Virus record (IMG/VR): IMGVR_UViG_3300006916_000199
Coordinates: 1-32,099 of that record
DNA from: a virus
Reading direction: 5' to 3' (one strand)
Length of the DNA: 32,099 nt
Numbering within the stretch: the first letter of the stretch is position 1; each line of letters opens with the position of its first letter. The position numbers and the translations under genes are program-made. Shown here in pieces: positions 18,994-27,889 of this stretch. The notes beneath the pieces were generated by a model. The model had not been told where the DNA came from. It saw only the letters and a list, made by a program, of their open reading frames with translations, and searched no databases.

Positions 18994-20588
18994 TACGCTA
19001 AGTATTCTACATTAATAGTTAGGTTATTTAATTGAATGATCTCATTAAAATCCACTTTAACGTCCTGGCCTAAATTGTCTAGTGTAGAAAATCTAACATC
19101 ATCTACTTCAAAAATTTGACGATTAAGATCAGATATCCTCAAACCCTCACCAAATTCCATATTATCGACACTTAGATAGTTTAGTATCTTATCTCTAACT
19201 CTAGTTTTTATGGATTCCTCGTTTTGTTTTTGCTCTAAGTCTACTTGAACTGTACACACAAGATCCAAAGTTCTTATGAGCCCATCAACAATAACAACAT
19301 CATCTGTTATCATTTTCTTTTTGCTGATAGCGTCTAGTAGCTGAGTTTTAAAATTACTCGTAGCTCTTTGTAATTGGAAATCACCTGCCTTTTCTAAAAC
19401 ATAAATATCAATAGTGTTTGCTGAGGAATACGCATTTCGTGTGGCTGCTGTGGCTTTACCTATAGTTCCAAACGTGCTTATAAATGTGTTTGCAAAGGAA
19501 GAATAATCAGTTAAAGTAACTAGCCTGTCTTGTCTCCTAAACGTCAGAGGAGCGTACTTTTTAGCCTTTTCAATAGTTTCCGCATTAGCCCCTCCTGTTG
19601 CTTTAGATGTGTTCGTGGCCGTTCCAGTATAGGTGTTAGAACCACTTGTAGCCGTCACAGTGGATGTTAGTCCTCTCTTCTCTATGTTGCCTCTAGTGCC
19701 CCCCCCAACTCGATAAGATAGCGTGTACGAGGCATTAGAAGGAGGGGAGATCCCCGCTACTCCTGTGCCAAAAACCAAAGTTGCATTGTAACTATCATCG
19801 TACACCACTTCGAATATTTTATCGTTTGATCCTGAAGCAAAGTATATGCTGTCCACCTCAAGGTAGGCACCCGAAGATTTTTCTTCGTTAGAAGTTACGA
19901 AAATTTCTATACTCCCTTCTACTACAGGACCATCAGCGAGAGCAATGGTTTTTTGATCCTGTGTAGGAGAGAAGTCCCCAGTCTGAACAACCAAGGCTCC
20001 TTCTTGAATAACTAGATTATCAAAAACATTTTGATTGTCTCCTTTACCCTCTGATACAGGAGACAAAAGTATTGAAGCATTTCTAGTAGCCTCATCGACA
20101 AGTCCGTTCACAACTTTGTATAAAGTGTAAGTAACTTGAGCGCCGTCCTCTGGCGACAAAATGCTTATTACCCTTTGCGAAGGAGCAATTGATATTTCGT
20201 TTATTCCAGATAAATCATCATCAAAAGTTAACTCTAGGTCAGCAGCAGCAGAAAGAGGACCTCTCATCCTAACTCCAATTAACTGCAAAAGTTTCTTTAC
20301 ACTTTGCCTTTGCCTTGCGGTGGCAATGTAGTTTTCATTAGCTAGCATGTCAGCTTTCATAGACATTACCGCCCCCATATAAGCCGCTAACTCAATGAAC
20401 ATCATACCTAAATCAGATTCCACAAAATAATTATAATCTTCAGGGAAAGCAGCTTTAACATAATCTATCAAAGAATCCCTAAGGGTAAGGAAATCCGTCG
20501 CAGCGAAGTTTATTAAATCTGCCTTGCGGTCTAGCGCAAGGGGAGCCAACTTCATAAAATCCGAAGAAACTGTCCCAGAAAAATTCAT
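18993..20588 (-). CDS. Baseplate wedge protein, gp6/baseplate J-like
   Basis: This 531-residue protein has the N-terminal signature of the gp6/gpJ baseplate family: a helical segment FLTLRDSLIDYVKAAFPEDY, then SDLGMMFIELAAYMGAVMSM and ADMLANENYIATARQRQSVK, in which the planar wedge subunit packs early in the chain. The middle is beta-rich with a YTLSYRVGGGTRGNIEKRG turn typical of the family, and the C-terminal part contains a helix-strand repeat. In T4 two gp6 copies and one gp7 form the wedge that closes into the baseplate ring. It is shorter than T4 gp6 (660 residues). It lies directly between the gp25-like and gp7-like genes, as in many contractile-tail phages, with an ATGA overlap upstream and a GAGG site 10 bases before ATG. 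Confidence 0.9.
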   Translation of the reverse strand: MNFSGTVSSDFMKLAPLALDRKADLINFAATDFLTLRDSLIDYVKAAFPEDYNYFVESDLGMMFIELAAYMGAVMSMKADMLANENYIATARQRQSVKKLLQLIGVRMRGPLSAAADLELTFDDDLSGINEISIAPSQRVISILSPEDGAQVTYTLYKVVNGLVDEATRNASILLSPVSEGKGDNQNVFDNLVIQEGALVVQTGDFSPTQDQKTIALADGPVVEGSIEIFVTSNEEKSSGAYLEVDSIYFASGSNDKIFEVVYDDSYNATLVFGTGVAGISPPSNASYTLSYRVGGGTRGNIEKRGLTSTVTATSGSNTYTGTATNTSKATGGANAETIEKAKKYAPLTFRRQDRLVTLTDYSSFANTFISTFGTIGKATAATRNAYSSANTIDIYVLEKAGDFQLQRATSNFKTQLLDAISKKKMITDDVVIVDGLIRTLDLVCTVQVDLEQKQNEESIKTRVRDKILNYLSVDNMEFGEGLRISDLNRQIFEVDDVRFSTLDNLGQDVKVDFNEIIQLNNLTINVEYLA

Positions 20589-21046
20589 TGTATTTTTGCC
20601 TCAACATCAAAAACTTCTAGGCTATCACTATCCAGACTTACAGATAGTATTACCCTTAATTGATTGCCACCCGCAGCATCGTATTCCCCAGTTTCAAAAA
20701 TACTTACTTTTCGTAAAGTAGCTCCCTCAATATAATCGTTAAAAGATCTAACTATAGTTTGCTTTATATCAGCAAAAAGGTCTTCCGTGATAGGCTGAAA
20801 TAAGTATTTTCTTAGCGTGCATCCAAAATTTGGAAGCATTATTCTCTCACCCTTTTCTGTTCTCAAAAGCTGCTGGATAGCTTGCTTAATCATTGGTCTT
20901 CCAGAATTACTTTTAAAAAAACCTCCTGATTCTTTTCTAATACCTAAAGGATGATTTAAGCCACGGACCTCCCGCTTCTTTTCTCTAGGAGATTGTAGCT
21001 CATACCTAGTAGGTGATTGACCGAATCTGGATATCGTATTACTCAT
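20585..21046 (-). CDS. Baseplate wedge protein, gp25-like
   Basis: This 153-residue protein contains the gp25/gpW baseplate core at about residues 50-150. The signature is ERIMLPNFGCTLRKYLFQP, matching the family pattern E-x-R-x-x-x-P-x-F-G-[CS]-x-L-x-x-[YL]-x-F, where T4 gp25 has an EPR motif; here it reads GERIMLP. A helix and a beta-sheet with ATLRKVSIFETGEY follow. A basic N-terminal extension of about 50 residues precedes the core. In T4, gp25 joins the sheath start to the wedge and nucleates sheath assembly. The ATG overlaps the preceding stop (TAATG) with no visible ribosome binding site, and its stop overlaps the gp6-like start. Confidence 0.92.
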   Translation of the reverse strand: MSNTISRFGQSPTRYELQSPREKKREVRGLNHPLGIRKESGGFFKSNSGRPMIKQAIQQLLRTEKGERIMLPNFGCTLRKYLFQPITEDLFADIKQTIVRSFNDYIEGATLRKVSIFETGEYDAAGGNQLRVILSVSLDSDSLEVFDVEAKIQ

Positions 21047-23712
21047 TATATTTTAATATTTTTGAAGAAGCCCCGTTGAGCATCAAAATTTTTCTTTACT
21101 TCAAATGTATCTAGTGCTCTTGAGTAAAATTTTAAGCTTCCTACATGACCACGAAGACCACTTGTAATTCCTCCTCGATCTCCCCCTAAGAAGTTACCAA
21201 ATCTATACATCCCATCAGTATACCCTCCTCCTACAATCCACGGAGTGTAGAAAGGATTAAGCTTAGGCCCATCTCTAAGTGTGGATGGCCCGTCTACACT
21301 ACTAGAGGAGTATTCGAAACTATTCGCTTGTTTAAAGTTGGGCACACTGGCATTTTCATTTTCTCTAGTACCAAAAACTAATGACATAGATGAAGTAGCC
21401 ATTAGCTCACCATCAGCAAACATATTTATCTCGTCCTTTGCTGGGTCGAAGGAAAGACCCACCAAAACAAACTGAGACGATACGTCTCCAAATTTTCCCG
21501 AAGACAAATCAACCTTCATCTTCAAGAAAGATTCTGTATTTACGCAGTCATCCGAGTTTATAAAAGATGCAGACGATGCGTCTCTTGATATTGTAGGAGC
21601 CAAGAAAAAGCTAAGTGAAGATAGCGGGTCATTCAGCGCATTGTCATTACTGTATCCTGTAGACTCCTGAGTTATTCTTCGGTCTCTAGTAAATCCACAA
21701 ATTAACCCTCTAACTAATTGCTCACCTCTATTGTTTGGTAAAAAGTCTAGATCTCTTTGGTTGCCGAAACGATCTACGTTAGTGTATCCTTCTTTAATTC
21801 CTACATTCTCAGAAGCTAGAAGAACCTTTGTGAGTGATGAAGCACCCCCACTCAGCCATCCCGTTTCCGCATCAGTTATGTTCGGAACATGAACCCAGCA
21901 CTCCATAGAGAATCCAGAAGGTGAGTATGTCAAATTTTGATACTCCTTAGTGTCAGGCAAACGCAAAAAACTTCCTAATGCAGAAGCCGCCGCTGTATCT
22001 GTGTTTTTATTTTTTACTATACCTTCTAAATAAGGGATCCCCAAACCGGAAAAGAATATATTCTGCCTAGATGCTCCTACCAACTGAGCGTTATTATATG
22101 TATTTTCTGTGGCGCAATTAGTCGTTTGGAAGTTTATAGAAGAAGGAAGCTCTAAATTTGTTTCAAGGAAATTATAAATTGAGAACAACCCTTCAGTGAC
22201 TATATTATCGGTAAGAGAAAGCACTGATCCCCCTCTAGTCTCCGTTGAAGAGGCATTATAGATTATGCTACCCTTTCCAATAGAAGGAACCGATAAATGG
22301 CCGTAGTTTAATGACTCAGGCTTGGAACTTGATTTTACAAACTTTGGAGTTAGAGGCAAAATAATACCTTCTACTTCTGCTTGCTCAAATACTAAAGCTT
22401 TTTGTTTTTCTAAATCTACAATTAAATTAAAATCAGCCAAGTAGGAAAAATCATTTATAGGAACTTCCCCAGGAGCAAACGTCGGGCTATCTTCTCCACC
22501 ATAAATCTGAGGAGCTTTTACAGCAACCTCGATCTGCTTCTTTCTTCGATTTAATTTATCGTTCTGGTTTGCTAGCTCTGAAATTATTAGCTGCTTTTGG
22601 TTTAGGACTATAGAAGAGTCTTCCCCATATTCATCAATGTACAACTGCAAGTCGCCAGATAAATCAAATATTAGTTTGTCTCTTTGCTGTTTTACTACCT
22701 GCAAGAAATGGTCCTTATCGTAATAGTCCTGTAATGCTAAACTATCATCGACCTTTTTTACATCAAAGATATTATCAGTAAACTTATTAAGTGAGTTAAT
22801 ACTTATCTGCTCCCCTTTTCCTCCTAGGTTAGGGTCGTAGTTGTACTTCCATCGTTCTCCCACGGGGATTACACCAGAAATAGCCGTTAAGACTGGATCC
22901 AAACCTCCTGATTGAGAATCATAGTAAAGACCGTCTTGTGTTAATATGTATTGACCTGTAGTGGTTTCTGGAGGTCCAAAAGTTAAACGGAAAGTTTTTT
23001 CATCTTCTAGGCCGGGATCTAAGGTAGCAGAAGTGTTCAAGCCAGTTAGATTAAACTCCGCGTCATCTTTAAACACAGGCTCAAGGGAGGGATCATCCTG
23101 CCTTCTTTTTAATATACTGTTTATTTCTGCCTGAAAAGCATCTACTTGAGCGATAAAATCTTTTGCTGTGTTAGCGGCAGCGATACTTCCTGCATATGCA
23201 TTTTCTATTTGTTCTTGCCTTTGTTCGGGTGTTAGCGTGTCTGCTGCATACCCAGGGTCTTTCGCGGATAAGTAATCCCCAAAAGAACCTATACAATCAA
23301 TAATAGCATCAACCTGATCTGCTGCTGCGTTTACATTCTGATATATTTGCGCTCCAAAAGAAGCCAGCCCATTTACCAGGGATAATATTTCACCCAAACC
23401 ATTAGCACCTTGAATGCCTAGCCATCCATCGTCCAAACCAAATTGAAAGGTTCCTGTCTCTGTATCAAAAGTAGCAATACCTAAATCAAATTGAATAATT
23501 CTAAACAACTTTGAAACTATTTCATTGGCTTTTGCTTTTCCTTGAGATGCGGCTAAATTCATAGACACTAAGACTGGGGTGGGTAACAGGTTCATGACTC
23601 CTGCTCCTAAATTAAGCATACAGCTAGGAACACCATAAGCCATACCCAAAGAATTTACGGCATTGCCTGAGTTACCTTGTGCCGTAAGAAATGTATTTAC
23701 ATCAAATCCCAT
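21046..23712 (-). CDS. Structural protein with C-terminal LamG/concanavalin-type lectin domain
   Basis: The 888-residue product has a helical, Ala-rich N-terminal third, a likely coiled coil at about 325-400 (heptad-like, rich in Lys, Glu, Leu) and a C-terminal beta-sandwich of the LamG/concanavalin A-like type from about 595 to 880. Signs of that fold are FSMECWVHVPN, a VLLASENVG strand, VLVGLSFDPAKDEINMFADG and the closing HVGSLKFYSRALDTFEVKKN, a common ending of this superfamily. Known members bind glycans or other ligands. Its place between the spike and gp25 genes means it could lie near the hub or at the wedge rim. It has a good site (GAGGGG, 9 bases before ATG). Host-surface binding is inferred. 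Confidence 0.78.
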   Translation of the reverse strand: MGFDVNTFLTAQGNSGNAVNSLGMAYGVPSCMLNLGAGVMNLLPTPVLVSMNLAASQGKAKANEIVSKLFRIIQFDLGIATFDTETGTFQFGLDDGWLGIQGANGLGEILSLVNGLASFGAQIYQNVNAAADQVDAIIDCIGSFGDYLSAKDPGYAADTLTPEQRQEQIENAYAGSIAAANTAKDFIAQVDAFQAEINSILKRRQDDPSLEPVFKDDAEFNLTGLNTSATLDPGLEDEKTFRLTFGPPETTTGQYILTQDGLYYDSQSGGLDPVLTAISGVIPVGERWKYNYDPNLGGKGEQISINSLNKFTDNIFDVKKVDDSLALQDYYDKDHFLQVVKQQRDKLIFDLSGDLQLYIDEYGEDSSIVLNQKQLIISELANQNDKLNRRKKQIEVAVKAPQIYGGEDSPTFAPGEVPINDFSYLADFNLIVDLEKQKALVFEQAEVEGIILPLTPKFVKSSSKPESLNYGHLSVPSIGKGSIIYNASSTETRGGSVLSLTDNIVTEGLFSIYNFLETNLELPSSINFQTTNCATENTYNNAQLVGASRQNIFFSGLGIPYLEGIVKNKNTDTAAASALGSFLRLPDTKEYQNLTYSPSGFSMECWVHVPNITDAETGWLSGGASSLTKVLLASENVGIKEGYTNVDRFGNQRDLDFLPNNRGEQLVRGLICGFTRDRRITQESTGYSNDNALNDPLSSLSFFLAPTISRDASSASFINSDDCVNTESFLKMKVDLSSGKFGDVSSQFVLVGLSFDPAKDEINMFADGELMATSSMSLVFGTRENENASVPNFKQANSFEYSSSSVDGPSTLRDGPKLNPFYTPWIVGGGYTDGMYRFGNFLGGDRGGITSGLRGHVGSLKFYSRALDTFEVKKNFDAQRGFFKNIKI

Positions 23713-23713
23713 A

Positions 23714-24877
23714 TTATTCTACCCCTCTGAACGCATAATCACTTAGATTTTCTGGTCCTCTGGTTCTTAAAGGAATATTAGGTGGGGGCTCGGCTCCAGG
23801 AACTCCTGGAGCTAGATCGACTTTTCCTGCCCCTGGCTCAATTTTAATATCCCCCGTAGTGGACTCTAGGTTCATCCCGTCAATAGTATTCACATTCAGC
23901 TTTGTTGTATTTATATAGACTCCTTCCCCCGCTTGCATCTCTATTGTTTCCAAAGCATCTAGTAGTATTCTAGTACCTTTAAGAACAATACTGCCGTCTG
24001 GGCCATTGGTTGCTAACTGAATTAGTTGAGTTGTACCCTGGCTATTTACAGTCTCAATAAAGATTCTTCCCGTTAGAGGAGATTTAGATAAAATATTTAC
24101 GTCCCCCCAATCGCTCTGTACGTTTACGTTACCACAAGGGTTAATTGGATTAGCATGTTGAAAGTTACCCCAGTATGCCCCATTAGCTTTGTTAATTAAA
24201 TTCAGTTCTTTTCCGTCACCAAGAACCCTAAGATCTAAATCAGAAGCCTTACAAACTTGCGACAGAGGGCCAGTTGATTCAATCTGTATGGTTGAGGCTG
24301 GTTTATCAGGATTGTTTTTTGGGTCTGATGTTAGCGTTATAGAAGCGTTATTTCCTGTTTGAAGAGAAACGCTGTCTTGCCCTGGACTATCTTTTATTTC
24401 TATTCCTTTCCCTTCGGACATCAACTTTGTAGTTACGTTTACTAAAGTTTCTCCGTCGCTCTGAGAAGTGATTTCTAATCCTTGACCATAAGGTCCTTTC
24501 AAAACAACTTGACCCGGTACATTTCCAACTGAGTATAGCTCTGGAGCCACTCGTTCTATCGGAGTAACAGCTTTATCTAAGTCTGCGGCTATAGGAGATC
24601 CGCCTTCTACTTCATTATCTGGGGGCACTGATTCAGACTCAAATGTAGATCCTAAATAGAACCATCTCTGTGATCCTGTGGGCTTACAAACAAGAATTAC
24701 TGTTCCAACTTCAGGAATAGCCACCATACCTGCTTTGTTTTTACTGGCGTATGGGCTCACATAATTAATTATTCTTAGTTTTCCATTTTTGTCATCATCA
24801 ACAAGAGCTAAAAATGTGCCCGCTCCGTTGCTAGATGTTCTCTCTTTTACTTCTGCTGTTCTAATTATAGGTAACAT
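23714..24877 (-). CDS. Central baseplate spike, gp5/gpV-like, no lysozyme domain
   Basis: The first 80 or so residues fit the OB-fold of phage spikes and VgrG-type proteins: IINYVSPYASKNKAGMVAIP, then VGTVILVCKPTGSQRWFYLG. The remainder (about 115-385) consists of short repeated strands with DG, NG and GD turns (for example DGKELNLINKANGAYWG, GDIKIEPGAGKVDLAPG), consistent with a trimeric beta-helix or beta-prism needle. Unlike T4 gp5 there is no room for, and no sign of, a lysozyme domain between these parts. Ten bases separate its ATG from the hub stop, and no ribosome binding site is visible. No PAAR tip gene follows. It should sit on the hub trimer and pierce the outer membrane; this rests on the family. 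Confidence 0.85.
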   Translation of the reverse strand: MLPIIRTAEVKERTSSNGAGTFLALVDDDKNGKLRIINYVSPYASKNKAGMVAIPEVGTVILVCKPTGSQRWFYLGSTFESESVPPDNEVEGGSPIAADLDKAVTPIERVAPELYSVGNVPGQVVLKGPYGQGLEITSQSDGETLVNVTTKLMSEGKGIEIKDSPGQDSVSLQTGNNASITLTSDPKNNPDKPASTIQIESTGPLSQVCKASDLDLRVLGDGKELNLINKANGAYWGNFQHANPINPCGNVNVQSDWGDVNILSKSPLTGRIFIETVNSQGTTQLIQLATNGPDGSIVLKGTRILLDALETIEMQAGEGVYINTTKLNVNTIDGMNLESTTGDIKIEPGAGKVDLAPGVPGAEPPPNIPLRTRGPENLSDYAFRGVE

Positions 24878-24894
24878 AATATATTATTTAGTAT
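24878..24894 (-). promoter_or_regulatory. ACTAAATAA motif at the hub/spike junction
   Basis: The few bases between hub stop and spike start, plus the hub's last codons, read TATACTAAATAATATATT on the minus strand just before the spike ATG. The 9-mer ACTAAATAA is shared with the gap before the left-edge gene (90-82). It resembles a T4-type late promoter (6 of 8) but also contains the hub stop codon TAA, and the region is simply AT-rich. A start this close to the ATG would leave almost no leader. Offered only as a candidate. Confidence 0.15.
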
Positions 24895-27587
24895 ATATCC
24901 CAGAATGTAGGAGGCCCTGGATTGCCTTCTTTTAGAGATTCAGAAAGGAAAATGTTTTCTATCCGAGAGAAAATAGCATCAATCTTAACCTTATCGAAAG
25001 GTTTTTCAATTTTACTTTTGCCCTCCATCGCGGATAATATCATGAGATCAATTTCACTTAACTGAGATTTATCCAGTATACCTTGTTGATAATCTCTAAC
25101 ATTACTTGTAGCTTGGTTATAGTTTTGATTTTCTAATTCTTCATAAGTAAGGCGTCTGTTTGATTGAAATTCTGCGGATATAATTTCGTCACTTAAAGGT
25201 TTATTAAAGGGAGTATCTTTGGACTTGCCCTTGACATTATACATAAATGGATCAGACGAATTCGGTAAATCTTCATCTCTCATCAATTCTACTTGAGGTA
25301 CTGCGAAAGAGGCTTTCGATAATAAAAACTCACTCTCTGCTTTTCTTTCAGATAGAGTATGCTTAAACCCTATAATTCTGTAAATACCTGTAAGGTAAGA
25401 ATTTATTTTGTTTCTTCTTGGGTATACTTGGCCTTGCATCGGAGGATCTTGTGAAAAAAGTATAACAGGAGATCCTAAGAATTCTGTATAGCTAGAGATA
25501 GCGTATAAAGGCAAAGTATTGACGGTAAGAGTTGTTATCCTTTTTGATAACTGAGTAGCCATCTGGCTAATAACCGTTGCTGGGTTAGCATTAACCTCTT
25601 GAGGTATTCGAATATCTAACGCTTTCTTGTCACTTAATCTATAGATGTAATATTTTACAAATCCTTCTATATCAGCATCGCCTTTTTCTCTCTGCTCCTG
25701 AATGTCGGGGTTCAGCTTAGTAGTTCTATAGCCTAGATCAGCTATGATCGAGGCATCAGTAAAAGCATACCCCGGCTGATTTATTCTATTCATAATACTC
25801 TGAACCAATTCACTTCGGGTAGCAATAGATCCATAGTTAGAAAACATAGCAGTCGCTATGGCTGTTTTAAGCTCGTCCATATTTGTAATTGGAAAGTCTC
25901 TAACCCTATTTGTTATTACTCCACCTTCAGCCACTAAACTAGCAACTCTTTGTTGTTGCTTTTGAAAAGCCAGATTCATCTCAGCTAAGTAAGCGGGTGA
26001 GTCATTATCTTGTTTTATACGAAGGACATTTGGATTTTTTGTATTGTGTCTAAAAACTGGTATGTTATTTTGTTGTGCTAGTTTAGTTGCTTCATCTAAA
26101 AGAGTTTTATTTGAATATTTGAATATATCTGGAACCTCACTAAGGTCTCCAAAACTGTAACCTACCCTGAGATCAGTGACTATCTTTTTGGCCGCTTCTT
26201 GATAATCATTTCTAAGAAGGTCTTCAGCCACAAAAGGATGAATATATTCTTTGGGGAAATCTTTCTGATCTTCTCTGGGCATCAAAAGAGATGTAATCAT
26301 TCCGTCATCACCAAAAACTAATGTTGGCTGTGTTGAATCAAAATCATCGTACCCATTAAATAAATATCTTCTTTTGTTAGATTCTGAACCCCATAAATCA
26401 TTTAGGTCAGTATTCGTTTCACTATACGCTATGGGGTCAATAACATACTGATTTATACTCTGCTGGTTTATACTTCTACAAATAGTTTTTAAAGGAGATA
26501 TAAAGTCCATAGAATCTAAACCAAAAGAATTACTTTTTATTTCAGCACGATGCTGATATAGACTATAAAAGTTATCGTCAGTTTTCTTATCCGTAAATTT
26601 TTTCTTTTGCTCTAATAAAGGGGTGACCTGTCCTGGAGTGACCTCTGGGAGATAGTCCCTATTCTCCTCCACTGACATGTCCATGTTAATGTCCGTAAGA
26701 ACACGAAGCACCTCTTCTCTAAGCTTTGTTGCTGCTCCTGGCCCGCTGTTTGGCCCTGCCACCCAAGAAGGAGTCAGACCGCTTTGCTTTATGGCCTCAC
26801 TTAATACTTTATTTAAGTCAGGAAGCAGGACGATTACATTTGCTCCATTAGAACACTTTTTTAAATAGTCTGAGATAGTATCTACTATGAGTAGGTGATA
26901 ATCTATGGGCGTGGACTGAGAATTAGGAGCCGAATACGCATAAGGGGAGTCAAAATAAATTGTGTTTGAGTTGCCTACTGCCTCTACACTATAGAACTTT
27001 TCTACGTTAATCCTAGAACCACTCATAGTGACACGCCCTAAAGGATTTAGAGATCTTTCTAAACCTTGCATCACCATCGTAAATAATCTTCCTTTTTCCG
27101 GCTCGAACGATAAACCATGAACAACTACTCGATGTATGTCTGACCAAGCAGTCGGATCGTCTCCTGAACCGTATAAAACATAAATAGGACGATTCAAGCT
27201 TTTACTAGTAAGCAAGTTGATATACTCTTGCTTAGTATCAGGTAGATTTTCTATGGACTCTTTTACGTCTTTTGATTTTGAGAAAATATCTTTTGTTAAA
27301 TTGTTGGCTATTGTTGTCAAAGAAGAATAAATAGACCCTGTAGACAAATAATTAGCCTCAAATGTATTTTTTGGGTCTATGAACTTTAGTGTCATTGTAG
27401 TATTTTCACCTACAAAACTATGCTCAAAAGAAATAAAATTTGAGTTAGTTTTATTACTAAATAATAACATTCCCTCAAAATTATTAGGTAGAGCTTTTGT
27501 TTTTGGAGACTTAAGAGCATCCAAGTAATCAACTAAAGCTTCTTTATTATTAGCCACTAATACATTTATTGTGGGTACTTTTGTCAT
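24888..27587 (-). CDS. Baseplate hub protein, gp27-like, enlarged
   Basis: This 899-residue protein fits the hub role by position (after gp53, before spike) and sequence. Its N-terminal part has tube-like strands (FISFEHSFVGENTTMTLKFI, about 51-70; RVVVHGLSFEPEKGRLFTMV, about 152-171). The C-terminal hub part holds LTVNTLPLYAISSYTEFLGS near 693, then a SYLTGIYRIIGFKHTLSERK stretch near 725, the pattern of gp27/gpD-type hubs in which a late barrel closes the ring. It is more than twice T4 gp27 (391 residues). The extra length lies in a central region (about 250-690, with many charged helices) and a charged tail after 760. Its start overlaps the gp53-like stop (ATGA) without a clear ribosome binding site. 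In the particle a trimer should carry the spike. Confidence 0.82.
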   Translation of the reverse strand: MTKVPTINVLVANNKEALVDYLDALKSPKTKALPNNFEGMLLFSNKTNSNFISFEHSFVGENTTMTLKFIDPKNTFEANYLSTGSIYSSLTTIANNLTKDIFSKSKDVKESIENLPDTKQEYINLLTSKSLNRPIYVLYGSGDDPTAWSDIHRVVVHGLSFEPEKGRLFTMVMQGLERSLNPLGRVTMSGSRINVEKFYSVEAVGNSNTIYFDSPYAYSAPNSQSTPIDYHLLIVDTISDYLKKCSNGANVIVLLPDLNKVLSEAIKQSGLTPSWVAGPNSGPGAATKLREEVLRVLTDINMDMSVEENRDYLPEVTPGQVTPLLEQKKKFTDKKTDDNFYSLYQHRAEIKSNSFGLDSMDFISPLKTICRSINQQSINQYVIDPIAYSETNTDLNDLWGSESNKRRYLFNGYDDFDSTQPTLVFGDDGMITSLLMPREDQKDFPKEYIHPFVAEDLLRNDYQEAAKKIVTDLRVGYSFGDLSEVPDIFKYSNKTLLDEATKLAQQNNIPVFRHNTKNPNVLRIKQDNDSPAYLAEMNLAFQKQQQRVASLVAEGGVITNRVRDFPITNMDELKTAIATAMFSNYGSIATRSELVQSIMNRINQPGYAFTDASIIADLGYRTTKLNPDIQEQREKGDADIEGFVKYYIYRLSDKKALDIRIPQEVNANPATVISQMATQLSKRITTLTVNTLPLYAISSYTEFLGSPVILFSQDPPMQGQVYPRRNKINSYLTGIYRIIGFKHTLSERKAESEFLLSKASFAVPQVELMRDEDLPNSSDPFMYNVKGKSKDTPFNKPLSDEIISAEFQSNRRLTYEELENQNYNQATSNVRDYQQGILDKSQLSEIDLMILSAMEGKSKIEKPFDKVKIDAIFSRIENIFLSESLKEGNPGPPTFWDIY

Positions 27588-27889
27588 GGCTCAGGTATGA
27601 AGATTCTATCATTAAGATTAAAGCCTTCAAAAGGATCTTCTATGTTATTAACCTGCATTAAAAGCCACCACTTATCAGGGGTTCCGTAAAATACGTTAGA
27701 TATCAAGTCGGGCCTATGCTCAAACCCAGCAGGTACATAACCAACTCTATACTCGTAAGCAGTATCTAAGTTTTTAGAAACAAAATCATGCTCTGTAGCA
27801 TGTAAGATAGAAGTTACTTTCGTATTTCTATGCCTATAAACCCTAAAATCTTTTGTATAAGGCCCTCTATTTTTTCCTAATGATGTCAT
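27584..27889 (-). CDS. Baseplate wedge protein, gp53-like with LysM-type fold
   Basis: This 101-residue protein ends in FEHRPDLISNVFYGTPDKWW followed by LLMQVNNIEDPFEGFNLNDR and IFIPEP. That is the typical gp53/LysM-like pattern of R-x-D-L-I, F-Y-G-x-x-x-x-W-W, N-N-I-x-D-P and a final I-x-I-P strand. T4 gp53 (196 residues) is longer; compact single-domain versions are common in other contractile phages. In T4 the protein clamps neighbouring wedges around the hub. Its start lies in an ATGA overlap with the previous gene. GGGAG lies 13 bases before the ATG, which is too far to be ideal. Confidence 0.92.
   Translation of the reverse strand: MTSLGKNRGPYTKDFRVYRHRNTKVTSILHATEHDFVSKNLDTAYEYRVGYVPAGFEHRPDLISNVFYGTPDKWWLLMQVNNIEDPFEGFNLNDRIFIPEP

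Noticed and set aside
23908-23915. Perfect T4-type late promoter TATAAATA on the minus strand inside the spike gene
   Set aside because: About two such octamers per strand are expected by chance at this base composition, and it lies mid-gene with codons for a normal strand (YIN).
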